A DNA stretch of 64,000 nucleotides, taken from Anisodus tanguticus. Its lineage: Eukaryota > Streptophyta > Magnoliopsida > Solanales > Solanaceae. The number at the start of each line of letters is the position of its first letter. The first letter of the stretch is position 1. Positions 1 to 11,716 of the stretch are shown one piece after another. The DNA lies in the NCBI GenBank assembly GCA_034509755.1, contig CM067543.1, positions 17,546,954-17,610,953 on the forward strand. The letters are read 5' to 3'. Both the position numbers and the translations under genes were made by a program. The notes beneath the pieces are model-generated. The model ran no database searches, was not told the origin of the DNA, and saw nothing but the letters and a program-made list of their open reading frames with translations.

Positions 1-1451
1 CTTCAACATTTATAACTACTACGTACTTCTATCAGAGTCTCAAAAAGCTAAAACGTAGCCTACCTCATTGCCGAACATGAGCATTACCAATCGAGCCTCG
101 GTGATCGCCTTTTCCTTCTGATGCGCCACACGATAGTTGAAGTCTATCCACATAAATATTATTTGTTTATATAAAGCTAATCACAACAAAAATAGGACTT
201 TAAATATCCATTCTGGGCCAACGTTACCAAGACTTGAACTTTAATACTCAAAAACCTCTATTACATACTGAGTAATCATATCCTAAAATTAATTGCAAAT
301 CTAAACACAAATGAACCTCCTATTGAACAATAATCTAAAAGGCCCAATTTGAAACCCTAGAAATTTCTCATTTGTAAACAAACTTTTATAACCAAATTAA
401 CACTTATAACATGATTTTCTAACATAATCCAATCCTACTTCATGATATTAACACTAAATGATCCATAAATCCTCATTAACATCAACTATATAACTCTCTT
501 AATCTCTAAATATGCATAACTCATCTTTCCTAACTCACATAATATATTAAACCGCCATTAAAAGAACCCATAATCATAACTTAAGCCATAAGATAGAAAG
601 AATCTATTACCTTAAGGTTGGGAATGCTCCTAAAGCTCATAAAATACACTTATGTAGCGCTGGTTTCGAAGTTAGCTATTTGGGAAAAGAAAATCTGACC
701 TAAAATTATTTATAGGACACCTGAACAGTGATCCGTCCCAGCAGAATTGACTCCGCTAGAACAGACCCGTTGCGGCGGAAAACCTTCAGCTAAGGCAAGA
801 GTCACTTGACACCTCACTCCTCACCACAATGGACCCGACTTTGCTGTAGTGGAACTCCCCTGACTTCCAGATTTCACTTTGGCGAGCTGACCTCTCGCCG
901 AGGAGGACCTGCCGGAGCGAATGCTAATGCTGCCGAGACAGACACTAGACACCAGCAAAAGGGAAAACAACCAAATTTTCCATCCAACACCTGAAACACT
1001 CCTCGAACCCCCCGAACACAAACCAGACAAACTCGTCTAAGGTAAATAGTATGACAAACTCGCTCGTACCCTCGGATTCACATATCATCGAACCTTTCTA
1101 AAGAGTCATCCGAGATAAACCAAAATCCAAACTTTACGAATAAGGCCACATAATACATCCGATTACCTCAGAAAGCAAACTAATGACTCGACTAAGTCAT
1201 AAATGACCCTCCGGGTCTATTGAAAGTGACGGAACCCAGAAATAAACTCATCTAGTCAAAAGTCAACTTTGAATCAAACTAACCAACTCTAAGTTCCTAA
1301 ACTTGGGTTTTTCATCCAAAACTCATATAAATAGAACTTGGGATCTATTTCACCCATCCCCAAACATCACAAACCCCACATAGAGTCTCAGGGAAGGGTC
1401 AAATAAGTAAATATGAGTCTTTAGCTAAAAATGATCGGAGGGGTCATTACA
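1..1451 (-). repeat. 3' LTR of element A (partial)
   Basis: Aligns by eye with 6701-8163, from the CTCAACATTTATAACTACTA segment to the terminal GTCATTACA. A minus-strand TATA-like TATAAATAA lies at 706-714, matching 7408-7416 in the other copy. The open frames at 806-1030 lie in its GC-rich block and are not genes. Confidence 0.85.
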
Positions 1452-4400
1452 TCAGATACTAATTAAAACAACGTTTGTCCTCGAACGGAGAGAAAGAAAA
1501 TGTGGAAGACGACGAGCAACCAAGGAACCCCAAAATAACCTCATGAGAGCCCCAATAGACCAAAAATGACACGATAGCACTGTCTGTTCGCTTAGTCAAT
1601 AAAAATACTATAACTTACCTCAACACCCCAAATTTTATAATCCTTCATAACTGAAATTGTCTCCACGGCTGATTCTCGAATGTGCGAACTGACTCCACTT
1701 AATTCCCTAACTTGATCATACACATACCTCTATCCACTCCCGATTGAATCCACAATTACCACAATAGTTACCAACATTCCTTAGTTGTAGCCTCAATCGC
1801 CATCCATCAGGTACTGATAACATAAACTGATAATACTAGTCTTCCTTCTCAACTATTAATTCTGTCCTTCGCACCAAAATTCCTTAGAACACATAAACAC
1901 ACATCACAAGTCCGATTTCCCTCGAATTTCCAAACCACCATACTATAAACATGCCTACTTATTACTTTGCCGTGCCAAATCTATAGAAAAATGACTGATC
2001 CCTTTGAAGACTTCCCATACCCAATTGAGTTTCCTCAATGCATACCAACTAACCGTGAAAATCATTAGAACTGTCTGAATCGTTGTCATATGAAAATTAT
2101 CATCATTCACACTTGTAATTTCGATGGGAGCTGGTAACACCATCATACTTCCATTTCAAAAATGAAATCCCTTGAATCCTTATCGGTGGTTTACTAGATT
2201 ACCACAAGTCCTCCAGTCAATGTAACATAGGCCACCGGCCTTAAATGAACAAATCTATTCCGAAATAAAATACTAATTTCTACATCATTGTTAGACACCC
2301 GAACGGATTTCAAACGAACTAGTATGCTTTTCATAAACATGATATGATATATTCCATCTCCTTCCTCATTAACAATGAAGCATGTATCATCACCCATAGC
2401 TTTAAATTTGGATTCTTTCTAAGTCATCAATTTTGCACCGACGAACCATACCCTTGATTATAATCTCCAAGTTCTTCAACTTCTACCGAAACACAAGTCT
2501 GATAGAACCACATGAACTCTAAACATATCAAATCTTACACGTACTTTCTCTTAACTCACCCATAACTCTGGACACCTTATCGAACCTCTATCTGTGATAA
2601 CTCGCTAATTACCAGCCTTACCAATTTTTGACGTATCAACCTTACCTTTCATTTACCTGCCATTGCCCAATTTCTCCCAAGTTCTAATACCTGAATACTC
2701 ATCCATGCTATCAATCAACAATGTCTCAACATAGTCTACCACATGTCGCCCAACACAACCCTCATAGAACATTCTTCATAACACATAGTCAACTACGATA
2801 GACTTACTCCTCTGAGTGTACCAAACCATTTCACCCAATCTTAAAGTCGCGATGATAATTCCCACATAATTCATAATTAACCCCAAAGTTTTATTCTTCA
2901 AAATCCAAATTCTCCCCAATCCTCGAAGAGACACCTCACTCATCCCGAATTATCTCAACACACAAATGTTGATTTCTTACATTTACATCTTTATTTCAAT
3001 CACAATTCCCACTGCCAACCGACCCTTACTCGAGCTTGTCCCGGAGTGTACTAAAATATCGAAGGCCTTACACAATAAATGAACTGATCCTGGAGATAAT
3101 AGAACACTACACACCAAATCACAAAGAGTTTCCCCCGCTCACTCCAACACTAAAACTAGGAGTTCTTCCCAAAATTCGGTATCTCCCATGTACCATTTCT
3201 TATAAGATTTCTCGACTAGAATAGGTATCGACCCACTCTGGTTACTCTGATCAAAATCCTTTAGTACCCACGCTGTAACTCCAACCATTACTGAACTGGT
3301 CCTTAATCCGATAGTTAATCCTTAATTATCGAACATATACCCTTGCTAACACTCTCAGATAATTTAATCGAAATACCCTTGCCAAAAAATCCCTGACCGA
3401 AATAATCTATTTCTATACCAGTACATGCATTCACTGAGCCGATTATCGATATCCAAAGCCTTTCACAACTGAAATTAGATCAAACCGTCGTCAACCTGTT
3501 ACCATAAATATTCCCATTGACCAACATCGTATTCAAGAGGTTATACGATGTTTGCCTGCGAAAACCCAATCTCTACCTTATCTTGCTAAAACATAACATA
3601 TCCAACTAACCGTGCAATTTCCCTATCCTTCGGTTACCTCCAAAGTCATTGTATCGGTAACTATCAAACTTCTCAAGTATTAATCCTTAAATATCATGCC
3701 CACAAATCTTATCCAAGAACTAAATGTAACACCCGATAATTCCTCGATAGAACCTCACTGGTCCAACGTAAGAGTTATTCCTATTAGTCGATCACTGACT
3801 CTCATTAGCCTACGACGAGTCCAACATACCAACACATATACGACTTTTACACTCAATAACTATGAAATAACTCACAAATTAACAATCTATTGGTTTCAAC
3901 AATCCATATCATCGCTAACCCACAAACACACTCTTAGGTAAAAAAAATGTGACAGTCTATTTCATTAAGCTTCACTCATCATATGTAATATTGCCACCTG
4001 ATCTCGAACAGATAATCATTCCATGAAAGAACTCACAACCACTAATTCTACTCCGTTATCCCAATTCTTCCAAATCAAAGCCAACTTAACCTTTTATGAC
4101 ATGTATGACATCTTTCCTCGTACATCTTGTAACATAACCTATCAAACGAGTCTGATGCTAATTTTTCCCTTCATATAACAGAGATTGATCTATCCAATTT
4201 CTTTTCGTTGTATCTCTGAATTACCATTCCTACTTTTCAAGGATATCACCGAACTGAGAAGTCACAATCATAAGCCTAATCAATTGCACCTTCAAATCAT
4301 AGCTGAAGACTGAATTTGATCACTCGTCTGAAATATGGTAACACATCTCATACCCTACCGTGCGACATCATATCGAACCACTTATGCATGAATTAAAGAT

Positions 4401-4613
4401 AGTGTTACCACCATCGGTGATAGAATAGAAGAAAGAAGTTCAAATACAAATTTTATTCAACTTAGCACAAAAGAAATAAAGAAAATGAAGTTTTCTAAAT
4501 ATCCCATAGCCTCTCAAAGATAAGTATGGATGTCTCCGCACTGATCCGTAAAACTCTATTAGACATTGCTCTTTTATTTAAGACCGTTTAACCTAAAGCT
4601 CTGATACCAACTT
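1452..4613 (-). other. Interior of element A, no recognisable gag-pol
   Basis: Starts beside the 3' LTR with a polypurine-like segment (minus strand CGTTCGAGGACAAACG, about 1470-1485) and ends at the primer-binding site. I read all frames and find no zinc knuckle, protease, RT or integrase motif; the short frames at 1955-2397, 3036-3224 and 3696-3941 resemble nothing I know. Several stretches (about 1860-2400 and 4230-4600) are similar to element C's interior (about 22850-23400 and 35580-36060), so this is a shared retroelement interior, either very decayed or non-coding from the start. Confidence 0.6.
4598..4609 (-). other. Primer-binding site of element A (initiator tRNA-Met)
   Basis: Minus strand reads TGGTATCAGAGC, the usual plant complement of the tRNA-iMet 3' end, a few bases from the 5' LTR boundary at 4614. 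It fixes the element's orientation. Confidence 0.9.
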
Positions 4614-7600
4614 TGTCACGACCCCTTCTAGAAATTGCGAATCACTCCCAACTCAAATAACATGATACAAGAAGAAATGTTGAAAGATAACAAATACTTA
4701 AATAAACTATTGATCAAGTTTGAAATGTGGAACATAAATCTAAGAATCATAATACAATCCCCCAAGATCTAGTCAATAATATAAGAGCGCTAATATGGAT
4801 ACAAGTCTAAATAAAAGGCCACATAAGTAGAAACTGAACTAATAGTATGAAAATTTAAATCGTGTCTCTCGAATCAAGACAAACACAGTGTAAAGGAATG
4901 AGCATCCAAGGTATGCCCCGAAGATAACATCCTCACCTTGAATGTTGGAAGTCAACCTGCTCGGACTAAGACTCGAGATCTCGAACTGGCAGAGGGACAT
5001 GTATCTACATCACAGAAGATGCAGCAAGTGTAGCATAAGTACACAACGTACCCTTATAGACATCATAGGCTGACAACAATAAAAGATACGTAACAGAGAT
5101 AAATATCAAGTTGACACTAGATAAACCTATACTAGACAGTTTAATAATCCATATAAGTCATGTTGTACACATATTAATTGATTGATTCATCAAGTCACAT
5201 TTTTCACATAAGGTTCCAATCACATTCAAGTGTAATCGGTCCATTCACATATACATGGACCTTACTATCATAGTACCCACCGACTAGTACTCTCTTATTC
5301 AAGTCATACTCAAGCTTAACCCCACTTACCTAACTTATCATACAAAATAAAGGAGTCAGACATATATCAACAACCATTTTAGACGCTTTCAAGAATGTTA
5401 CACCTAAGCTAAACATGATGACGTTGACTCCTTTATTAACCTTAGCATTTACACTTAGTTAAGTCTCTATACAGCTACAGTCTGATACACATAGAACGTT
5501 CCACATCTACCTTCCCAGTAGTGACACTTAACACAGGTTCCTTACTAGACGTTTTACCAATCACACAATCAATTACCAGACAATACACAAATGCACATAA
5601 TTTCTTGGACTTAGATAATACTTATGAAATAATTTACATTTCCGACCATAGTAGTAGTTGACATAAAAAACATAGACTTAAAATTATTAAACCCCAAAAC
5701 TCATGCATAAGAAAACAAGTCGCACATGGAAACCAAATCAATTCAGCAGCTTTAACCTTTTATCCAAGTGTTCATAGAGACTAGCATAATCATTGTTTCC
5801 AAGCATTCACAGAGAAAAACTCAATCGTAGAGACCATTCCAGTCCAACACAATTAATTCAATCCAAGTAAATCAGGGTTTCACCCAAGTTCTAATAACTA
5901 ACCATATCACATTACCAAACCACAATTAAGCAATGTATAGATGTATGCATGATATGAATGCAATGCATATGCAAGGTACCTTTATCAACCTGGTATACAA
6001 TACATCAATGTTTAATTATGATAGTACACCCATGGGGGATCTGCGAAGTCCATGTACGAAGTCCATATACCGCTCCTAGCCAGCCGACATTCCACACACG
6101 AATCTATCCAGAACCCATGACTCATTTGTCGAGTCTCAATCATGTTGCAGGGGTGAAACTCTATTTCCCGTGTATCAATATCCATTGCGGCATGCAACCC
6201 GAGCTATCCGTATCATTATCATCTCAATATTGTCAAAATCTCATAAGTGTTCTTACCTTTCCGGCCTATTGGGCCCATAATATATTCATACCACTATCAT
6301 ATCAATATCACAGAACCATGAGTGTATGAATGCAAATGACAATATAAGGCAAGATATCACAATATAATGAGATGCAACCAAGTATGAGATGAAATATCAC
6401 ATGCCCTCAAAAGTTCAATAACTTACATATAATCCAATACACGGGATTTCATACCAAGATAATCAATCAACAATAATCCTAGTACAATCAGGATATCATA
6501 TCAAAGCATGTGGTGATTAATAAATATAACAATATCAAATATTGCGATGAGCCCACATATTAGCGACAAGCCCAAATAACAGAAATCGGAATCAACATAA
6601 GGTTGATCCCCTAAATCACCCATAATCACAATCAACACCGGAACCCACTCAAATGTTCATTACAACCGTTTGAGTGGGACCCCCAAATACGCCTAATACC
6701 CCTCAACATTTATAACTACTACGTACTTCTATCGAAGTTTCGAACAGAGAAATCGTAGCCTACCTCATTTCCAAACATAAGCTCTACCAATAAAGCCTCG
6801 ATGATCGCTTTGCCCTTCCGATGCGCCTCGTGATAGTTGAAGTCTATCCACATACATATTATTCGTTAATATAAAGCTAATCACAATAAAAACAAGACTT
6901 TAAATACCCATCCCAGACCCACGTCATCAAGACTCGAACTTTAATACTCAAAAACCTTTATTACATACTAAGTAATCATATCCTTAAATTAATTGCAAAT
7001 ATAAACACAAGTGAGCCTTCTATTGAACAATAATCTAAAAGCCCCAATTTGGAACCCTAGAAATTTCCCCTTTTGAAAACAAACTTCTATAACCAAATTA
7101 TGGTTTATAACATGATTTTCTATCATTATCCAATCCTACTTCATGATATTAGCACTATATGATCCATAAATCCTCATTAACATCAATCATATAACTCTCT
7201 TAATCTCTCAATATGTATAACCCATCTTTCCCAACTTACATAATATGATAAACCACCATTAAAAGAACTCATAATCATAACTTAAGCCATAAGAGAGAAA
7301 TAATATATTACCTCAAGGTTGAAAATGCTCCTAAAGCTCATAAAATACACTTATGCGGTGTTGGTTTTCAAAGTTAGCTATTTGAGGAAAGAAAATCTGA
7401 CCTAAAATTATTTATAGGCCACCTAAACAGTGATCCGCCCCAGTGGAATCGACTCAGCTGGAGCGGACCCGCTGCAACAAAAAACCTTCTGCTGGGACGA
7501 GAGTCACTTGATACCTCACCCCTTGCCACGGAGGACCCGACTTCACTGTGCCAGAACTCCCTTGACTCCAAGATTTCGCTTTGGCGAGCTGACCTCTTGT

Positions 7601-8163
7601 TGAGGCGGACCCGCCGGAGCGAATGTTGGTGCCGCCGCGGCGGACACCAGATACCAGCAGAAGGGAAAATAACCAAATCCTCTATCCAACACCCGAAACA
7701 CTCCCGGAACCCCCCGGACACAAATTAGACATGCTCGTCTAAGGTAAACAGTGCTACGAACTCAATCGTACCATTGAATTTCACATATCATCGAGCTAAG
7801 GCATATTTTTCTAAAGAATCATCTGAGACAAATAAGAAATCTAAACTTTATAAATAACGTCACATAATACATCCAATTGTCTTGAGAAGCAAACCAATGA
7901 CTCGACTACGTCATAAATGATCCTCTGGGTCCACCGAAAGTGACCAAACCTGGAAACAAATTCATCTAGCCAAAAGTCAACTTTGAGTCAAACTAACCAA
8001 CTCTAAGTTCCTAGACTTGGCTTTTCATCCAAAACTCATATAAATAAATCTCGAGATCTGTGTCATCCATCCTCACGCATCACAAACCACACATAAAGTC
8101 TACGGAAAAGGTCAAATAGATATATAAGGTCTTTAGCTAAAAATGACCGAACAGATCATTACA
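4614..8163 (-). repeat. 5' LTR of element A
   Basis: About 3.55 kb, from TGTCACGACCCC to the terminal TCATTACA. The half nearest 8163 is duplicated at 1-1451. The open frames inside (5958-6329, 7374-7721) are not genes. Confidence 0.85.
7408..7643 (-). promoter_or_regulatory. Putative LTR promoter of element A: TATA box plus GC-rich palindromic block
   Basis: Minus-strand TATAAATAA at 7408-7416 is preceded (7430-7660) by a GC-rich block that contrasts with the AT-rich LTR. The block contains the perfect 12-bp palindrome CCGCCGCGGCGG at 7632-7643. The same layout is at 706-930 in the other LTR. Promoter function is inferred from position and the TATA match. Confidence 0.45.
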
Positions 8164-9130
8164 ATCCTCAATGTTTAAACTCACTCATGACCTGTATTGG
8201 AACTGGGATCAAAACCTGCACATAGAAGTGCATCAAGTATAGTATAAGTATGAAAGTCAAAATGTACCTAGTAAATCTCATTGACCGCTCCCAACACAAT
8301 AGTGGCGAGAATTACTTGAAAAGCATAACTTACCATAACCTATACAACTTATATGAAATATAAAGGTAATGAGCAATAACAGTAATGAAAGCAAGTATTT
8401 CACAGTTAAATCAATTAATTAAGAAAGTAACACAGTTCAAATCAATCAATTACATAAGTTCATGTCCAGAAAATGAGTTAAGGTAAGGCATAATCAAGAT
8501 AAACAGTAAAGTTAGAATCTTTATCACAAAATTCTACTTTTTAGCTAAATTGGTCAAATCTTTCACAACCGGCATGCACATTGCATAGGAGGTATCAAAT
8601 CCATGACCCATGAGGAATTGATCTGTAACCACACACAAACATGATAATTTATATGATATCACAGACTTTATGATCCTCACATGTTACTTTCTCAATTTGG
8701 TCAATAGCCCCACATCTTTGTATCAACAACAGACTCACACAATGTTCTCAACATCGGACTCACGCGATTTCCATTATATCTTAGCATCGGACTCATGCGG
8801 TCCCTAATATTCATATCTTATCTCCACAACAATAACGTATCACATATAAGTAGCATGTAAAGAGATAGCATAAAAGGCATAACAATGCTCAAAAATAAGA
8901 TTTTCAACATATACAAAAATATAACATGCTTTTTCAGCATCCAACAAATTTAAATTTATCACAAGGCATTATATCATGCTCAGTTCATTAAAACACAGAA
9001 TAGAATAGACACCTAAAATCTAACGTTTCAAGTATATCTTTTTACTCTCGATAGTCATATATAAGTCCGTCACAACGTATATATTGTATACGCTATCCCC
9101 AAAATTATCAAGTCTCAATTATCACATAAG
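8164..9130 (-). repeat. Remnant of another gypsy LTR beside element A
   Basis: The stretch at 8200-8290 (AACTGGGATC..., GTGCATCAAGTATAGTATAAG) has the same order of motifs as the distal part of the A and C LTRs (for example 36440-36500). Imperfect repeats of about 33 bp around ATCGGACTCA occur at 8745-8800. The remnant is probably the LTR into which A inserted. Right boundary is approximate. Confidence 0.4.
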
Positions 9131-10159
9131 TTTGAAAAGGGCTTTCAACCTTCTTTGACCGCTTTATCACGTCCAAACGCGTCCAAACGGCTCAACACTA
9201 ACCCAAAGAATGACTATTAACATTATACTAATGAAGTTAAAAAGTTAATTTTTTATCTTTTAATACGTGGTCTAGGTGAAAACCAATAAAAAACAAAAAC
9301 ATGCCCGCGTCAAACGGGTAGTTAGCACGCATCGAACCTCTTAATATTGTTTAATCCTTTCAAAAACAGGCGCATATACCTGTAGGACAACAGGCGCATA
9401 ACGTTGTCTACAAACTTTAAATGATGAACGATCTGAAGCGCCGAAAACTAAAATTCAAGGACTATTACTTTACTTTGAGAATCAGTTTCCTATACCCTTG
9501 TGTGGTTCATGCATACCTCATATTCACCAAATTTACTTTATTTATGTCCTAATTAGTTCTGAATTTATTATCAAAACTTGCGGGGTTTCACAAAAAGTAC
9601 TTCACAATGAAATATTGATCCTAAAGTTCCACCATTGCATAGAAAACAAAGCATTGGACTTGTCATGTAAGAACCTAAATCGAAATCCCCCATTATTCTT
9701 AGGCAGACACATGTTATGCCAGGAAGCTCAATGCCTTCCTTTAATTTCAGTTCTATCAATTCAAAAAACATAACAAAATATCCTATGTAACTGATTGATT
9801 GCAGAAGATAAAGAATTTACTGAAGATCAACATATGAATGGACATGTTTTGGAGGACAAGTAAAATCAAAATATACCTTCCACTAAAAAACAATAACTTA
9901 CCCTGCCCAAATTGTAGTCTATTGACCATCTTTATTACTAGATCATTATAAAATATTATCCTTCACTTTTTCATAGAAAACAGGAAAACTTAGTTATGAA
10001 TCATTTTAATTCAAACATGAAAACATATTTGCAGTTAAATATTAATGACTGATCAAGATAACCATAAAAGACTAAAGTAATTAATGTTTGAGATTTTATT
10101 AGTAGCATAGATATAACAGAAGTTATTAACATAACTTTTCTACATTTTTGAATTCATAT
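9131..10159. other. AT-rich sequence without supported features
   Basis: No gene, LTR end or terminal repeat is convincing here. A minus-strand open stretch (9571-9771) has faint exon-like character but no family I recognise, and it overlaps an equally long plus-strand frame, so I do not call it a gene. Confidence 0.4.
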
Positions 10160-10336
10160 GTTCTATATAGGGATGGCAATTGGGCGGGGCGGGTGTAGGT
10201 ACCCCTCCCCCGCACCCATACCCGCCAGAAAATTTTATATCCGCCACCCGTGGCGGGTACAATTTTCAACATCCATACCTGCCTAGGCGGGTATATTCCT
10301 AAATCCACACCCGCTCCACCACCTAAGTGGATATCC

Positions 10337-10462
10337 GTCACCCGCCAATACCCGCGTACCCGCCAATACCCGCGTACCCGCCAATACCCGCGTGTACCCG
10401 CCTGTACCCGCGTACCCGCCAATACCCGCGTGTACCCGCCTGTACCCGCGTGTACCCGCCTG
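10337..10462. repeat. TACCCGC tandem array in hAT-1
   Basis: Short units such as TACCCGCCAA, TACCCGCG and TGTACCCGCC alternate through the left subterminal region. They match the inverted copies near the other end (11150-11280). Subterminal motifs of this kind are known transposase-binding sites in hAT elements; that role is inferred here. Confidence 0.8.
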
Positions 10463-10905
10463 CCATATTTTATAATCAATTCAATTTTTATCAATTAGTG
10501 ATCAACATGATCCCAAAAATTCAAATTCCAAAAATTATCCCAAAATTTTGAGTCAAGAATCAATACTGTCACGGTCTCATTTTCTTTGGGAGAGAGGGAG
10601 GAGAATTCCAGATTTTTTCACCATCAGAATTCCCCTTTTTTTTCACCTCTTCCCCTTGCACAACAAAGAATCAAGAAAACAAAATTTCCAAGAAAACCCA
10701 AAAATTATCCACCCAAATAACTATGTATTACAAATATAGACAAAACCCAGATATTATTTCCGCTATATAAGCTAAAGTTTTTCAACTTTTTCAATTGAAC
10801 TCCACAAACCCAATAGGTAAAACTTAACAAATGCACAAAAATTGACCTCACCAAGACAACCCCAAAACACAAAGCAAAGACAGTAATATTTCCCGATCAA
10901 CCTCT

Positions 10906-11003
10906 CCTTTAAAGAAAAAGGCAGAGACGTCGAGAATGAGAGAGTGATGAGAGACCTTTAAAGAAAAAGGGAGAGACGTCGAGAATGAGAGAGTGATGAG
11001 AGA
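10906..11003. repeat. 49-bp tandem duplication inside hAT-1
   Basis: Two adjacent 49-bp copies (10906-10954 and 10955-11003) beginning CCTTTAAAGAAAAAGG differ at one base. Purine-rich (GAGAGTGATGAGAGA), non-coding. Confidence 0.9.
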
Positions 11004-11490
11004 CGGTGTGAAGGGGAACGAGAGAGAGGGAGGCGTGAAGGTGTGAAGGACTGAAGAGGCGTAGGGTTTTGAGTTTTGTTGGAAAATGAGAGACTTGTCG
11101 TGACTTATGGGCTGAAGGCACGACTTATGGGCTGCTAATATTTTGGGCTTGGGGCGGGTATAAGGCGGGCGGGTAGGCGGGTATGACTGCAAATCCACCA
11201 CCTACCCGCCTACCCGTGACGGGTACATTTTCAATATCCATACCCGCCTACTACCCGCTAAAGTTATACCCATACCCGCCCCAACTGGGATGGGTGCGGT
11301 GCGGAATCCGCAAAATTATATCCACCTGCCATCCCTAGTTCTATAAGAAGAAATCACCAAGGGAAGAAAAGAAGAACAATAATGAATGAGGAGTACTCAT
11401 GACAAAACCTAATCAAAATCACTCAAAAGATATTTACCGATAATCTTTTATTAAATATAATTTTTGTAATTTTAAATTAAAATATATTAC

Positions 11491-11494
<4 letters not shown>

Positions 11495-11529
<35 letters not shown>
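11495..11529. repeat. (TA)n microsatellite
   Basis: About 34 bp of nearly pure TA directly left of the start of solo LTR G. Replication slippage here may have erased G's left target duplication. Confidence 0.9.
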
Positions 11530-11716
11530 TATCACAACCCAAAATCCAAAAGTTGTGATGGCACCTAACTGATAGGTAAGCCAATCCAACTGTTTACCAA
11601 TTCAATTAGGTTAATTAAGCGGAAAATTAAGTGATACACGAATAATATCCAAATACTAAGTCTTTTAAAAAAAATAAGTGCGGAAATATAAATACCACAT
11701 AAGATTGTTGTCATGT
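11530..11716 (-). repeat. Solo LTR G, left part
   Basis: Begins TATCACAACCC, a TG-to-TA mutated form of the TGTCA..ACCC terminus, followed by TTGTGATGGCACC as in element C's LTR. It is cut at 11716 by LTR F and resumes at 46728. Joining the two sides restores the motif order seen in C's LTR near 36230-36300, which supports the assignment. Confidence 0.75.

Larger units (their letters stand above)
1..8163 (-). mobile_element. Ty3/gypsy element A (chromovirus-like, non-coding interior), left end outside window
   Basis: Two copies of one LTR flank a 3.2-kb interior. Positions 1-1451 repeat about 6701-8163 at high similarity, and both copies end in GGTCATTACA or a close variant. The right copy begins TGTCACGACCCC at 4614. 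A primer-binding site for initiator tRNA-Met lies just left of it on the minus strand, so the element reads right to left: 5' LTR 4614-8163, interior 1452-4613, 3' LTR 1-1451 (truncated by the window). No gag or pol motif is visible in the interior. The leader near 4230-4610 resembles that of element C (35580-36080). The family assignment to a Tekay/Del-like lineage rests on LTR ends and the C relationship, not on protein. Confidence 0.85.
10168..11337. mobile_element. hAT-1: non-autonomous hAT transposon
   Basis: Perfect 11-bp terminal inverted repeats (TAGGGATGGCA at 10168-10178, TGCCATCCCTA at 11327-11337) are bounded by a perfect 8-bp target duplication GTTCTATA (10160-10167 and 11338-11345). 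Eight-bp duplications and TAGGG-type ends are the hAT signature. Subterminal regions are packed with the motif (G)GCGGGTA in both orientations. No transposase coding is visible; the frames at 10126-10551 are translations of the repeats. About 1.17 kb, so it depends on a transposase elsewhere. Confidence 0.95.

Noticed and set aside
7374..7721. 115-aa minus-strand Arg/Ser-rich frame
   Set aside because: Inside the GC-rich promoter block of A's LTR; the other LTR copy has no matching open frame.
9498..9773. Overlapping plus and minus frames considered as a host exon
   Set aside because: No family resemblance, no clear splice sites and equal open length on both strands.
10337..10462. Regularly spaced repeats considered as a CRISPR-like array
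   Set aside because: Units are short, directly abutting and without unique spacers; plant nuclear context with hAT ends on both sides.
10126..10551. Overlapping Pro/Thr/Tyr/Arg-rich and Gly/Arg-rich frames on both strands
   Set aside because: They are translations of the TACCCGC subterminal repeats of hAT-1; several frames stay open only because the repeat lacks stops.
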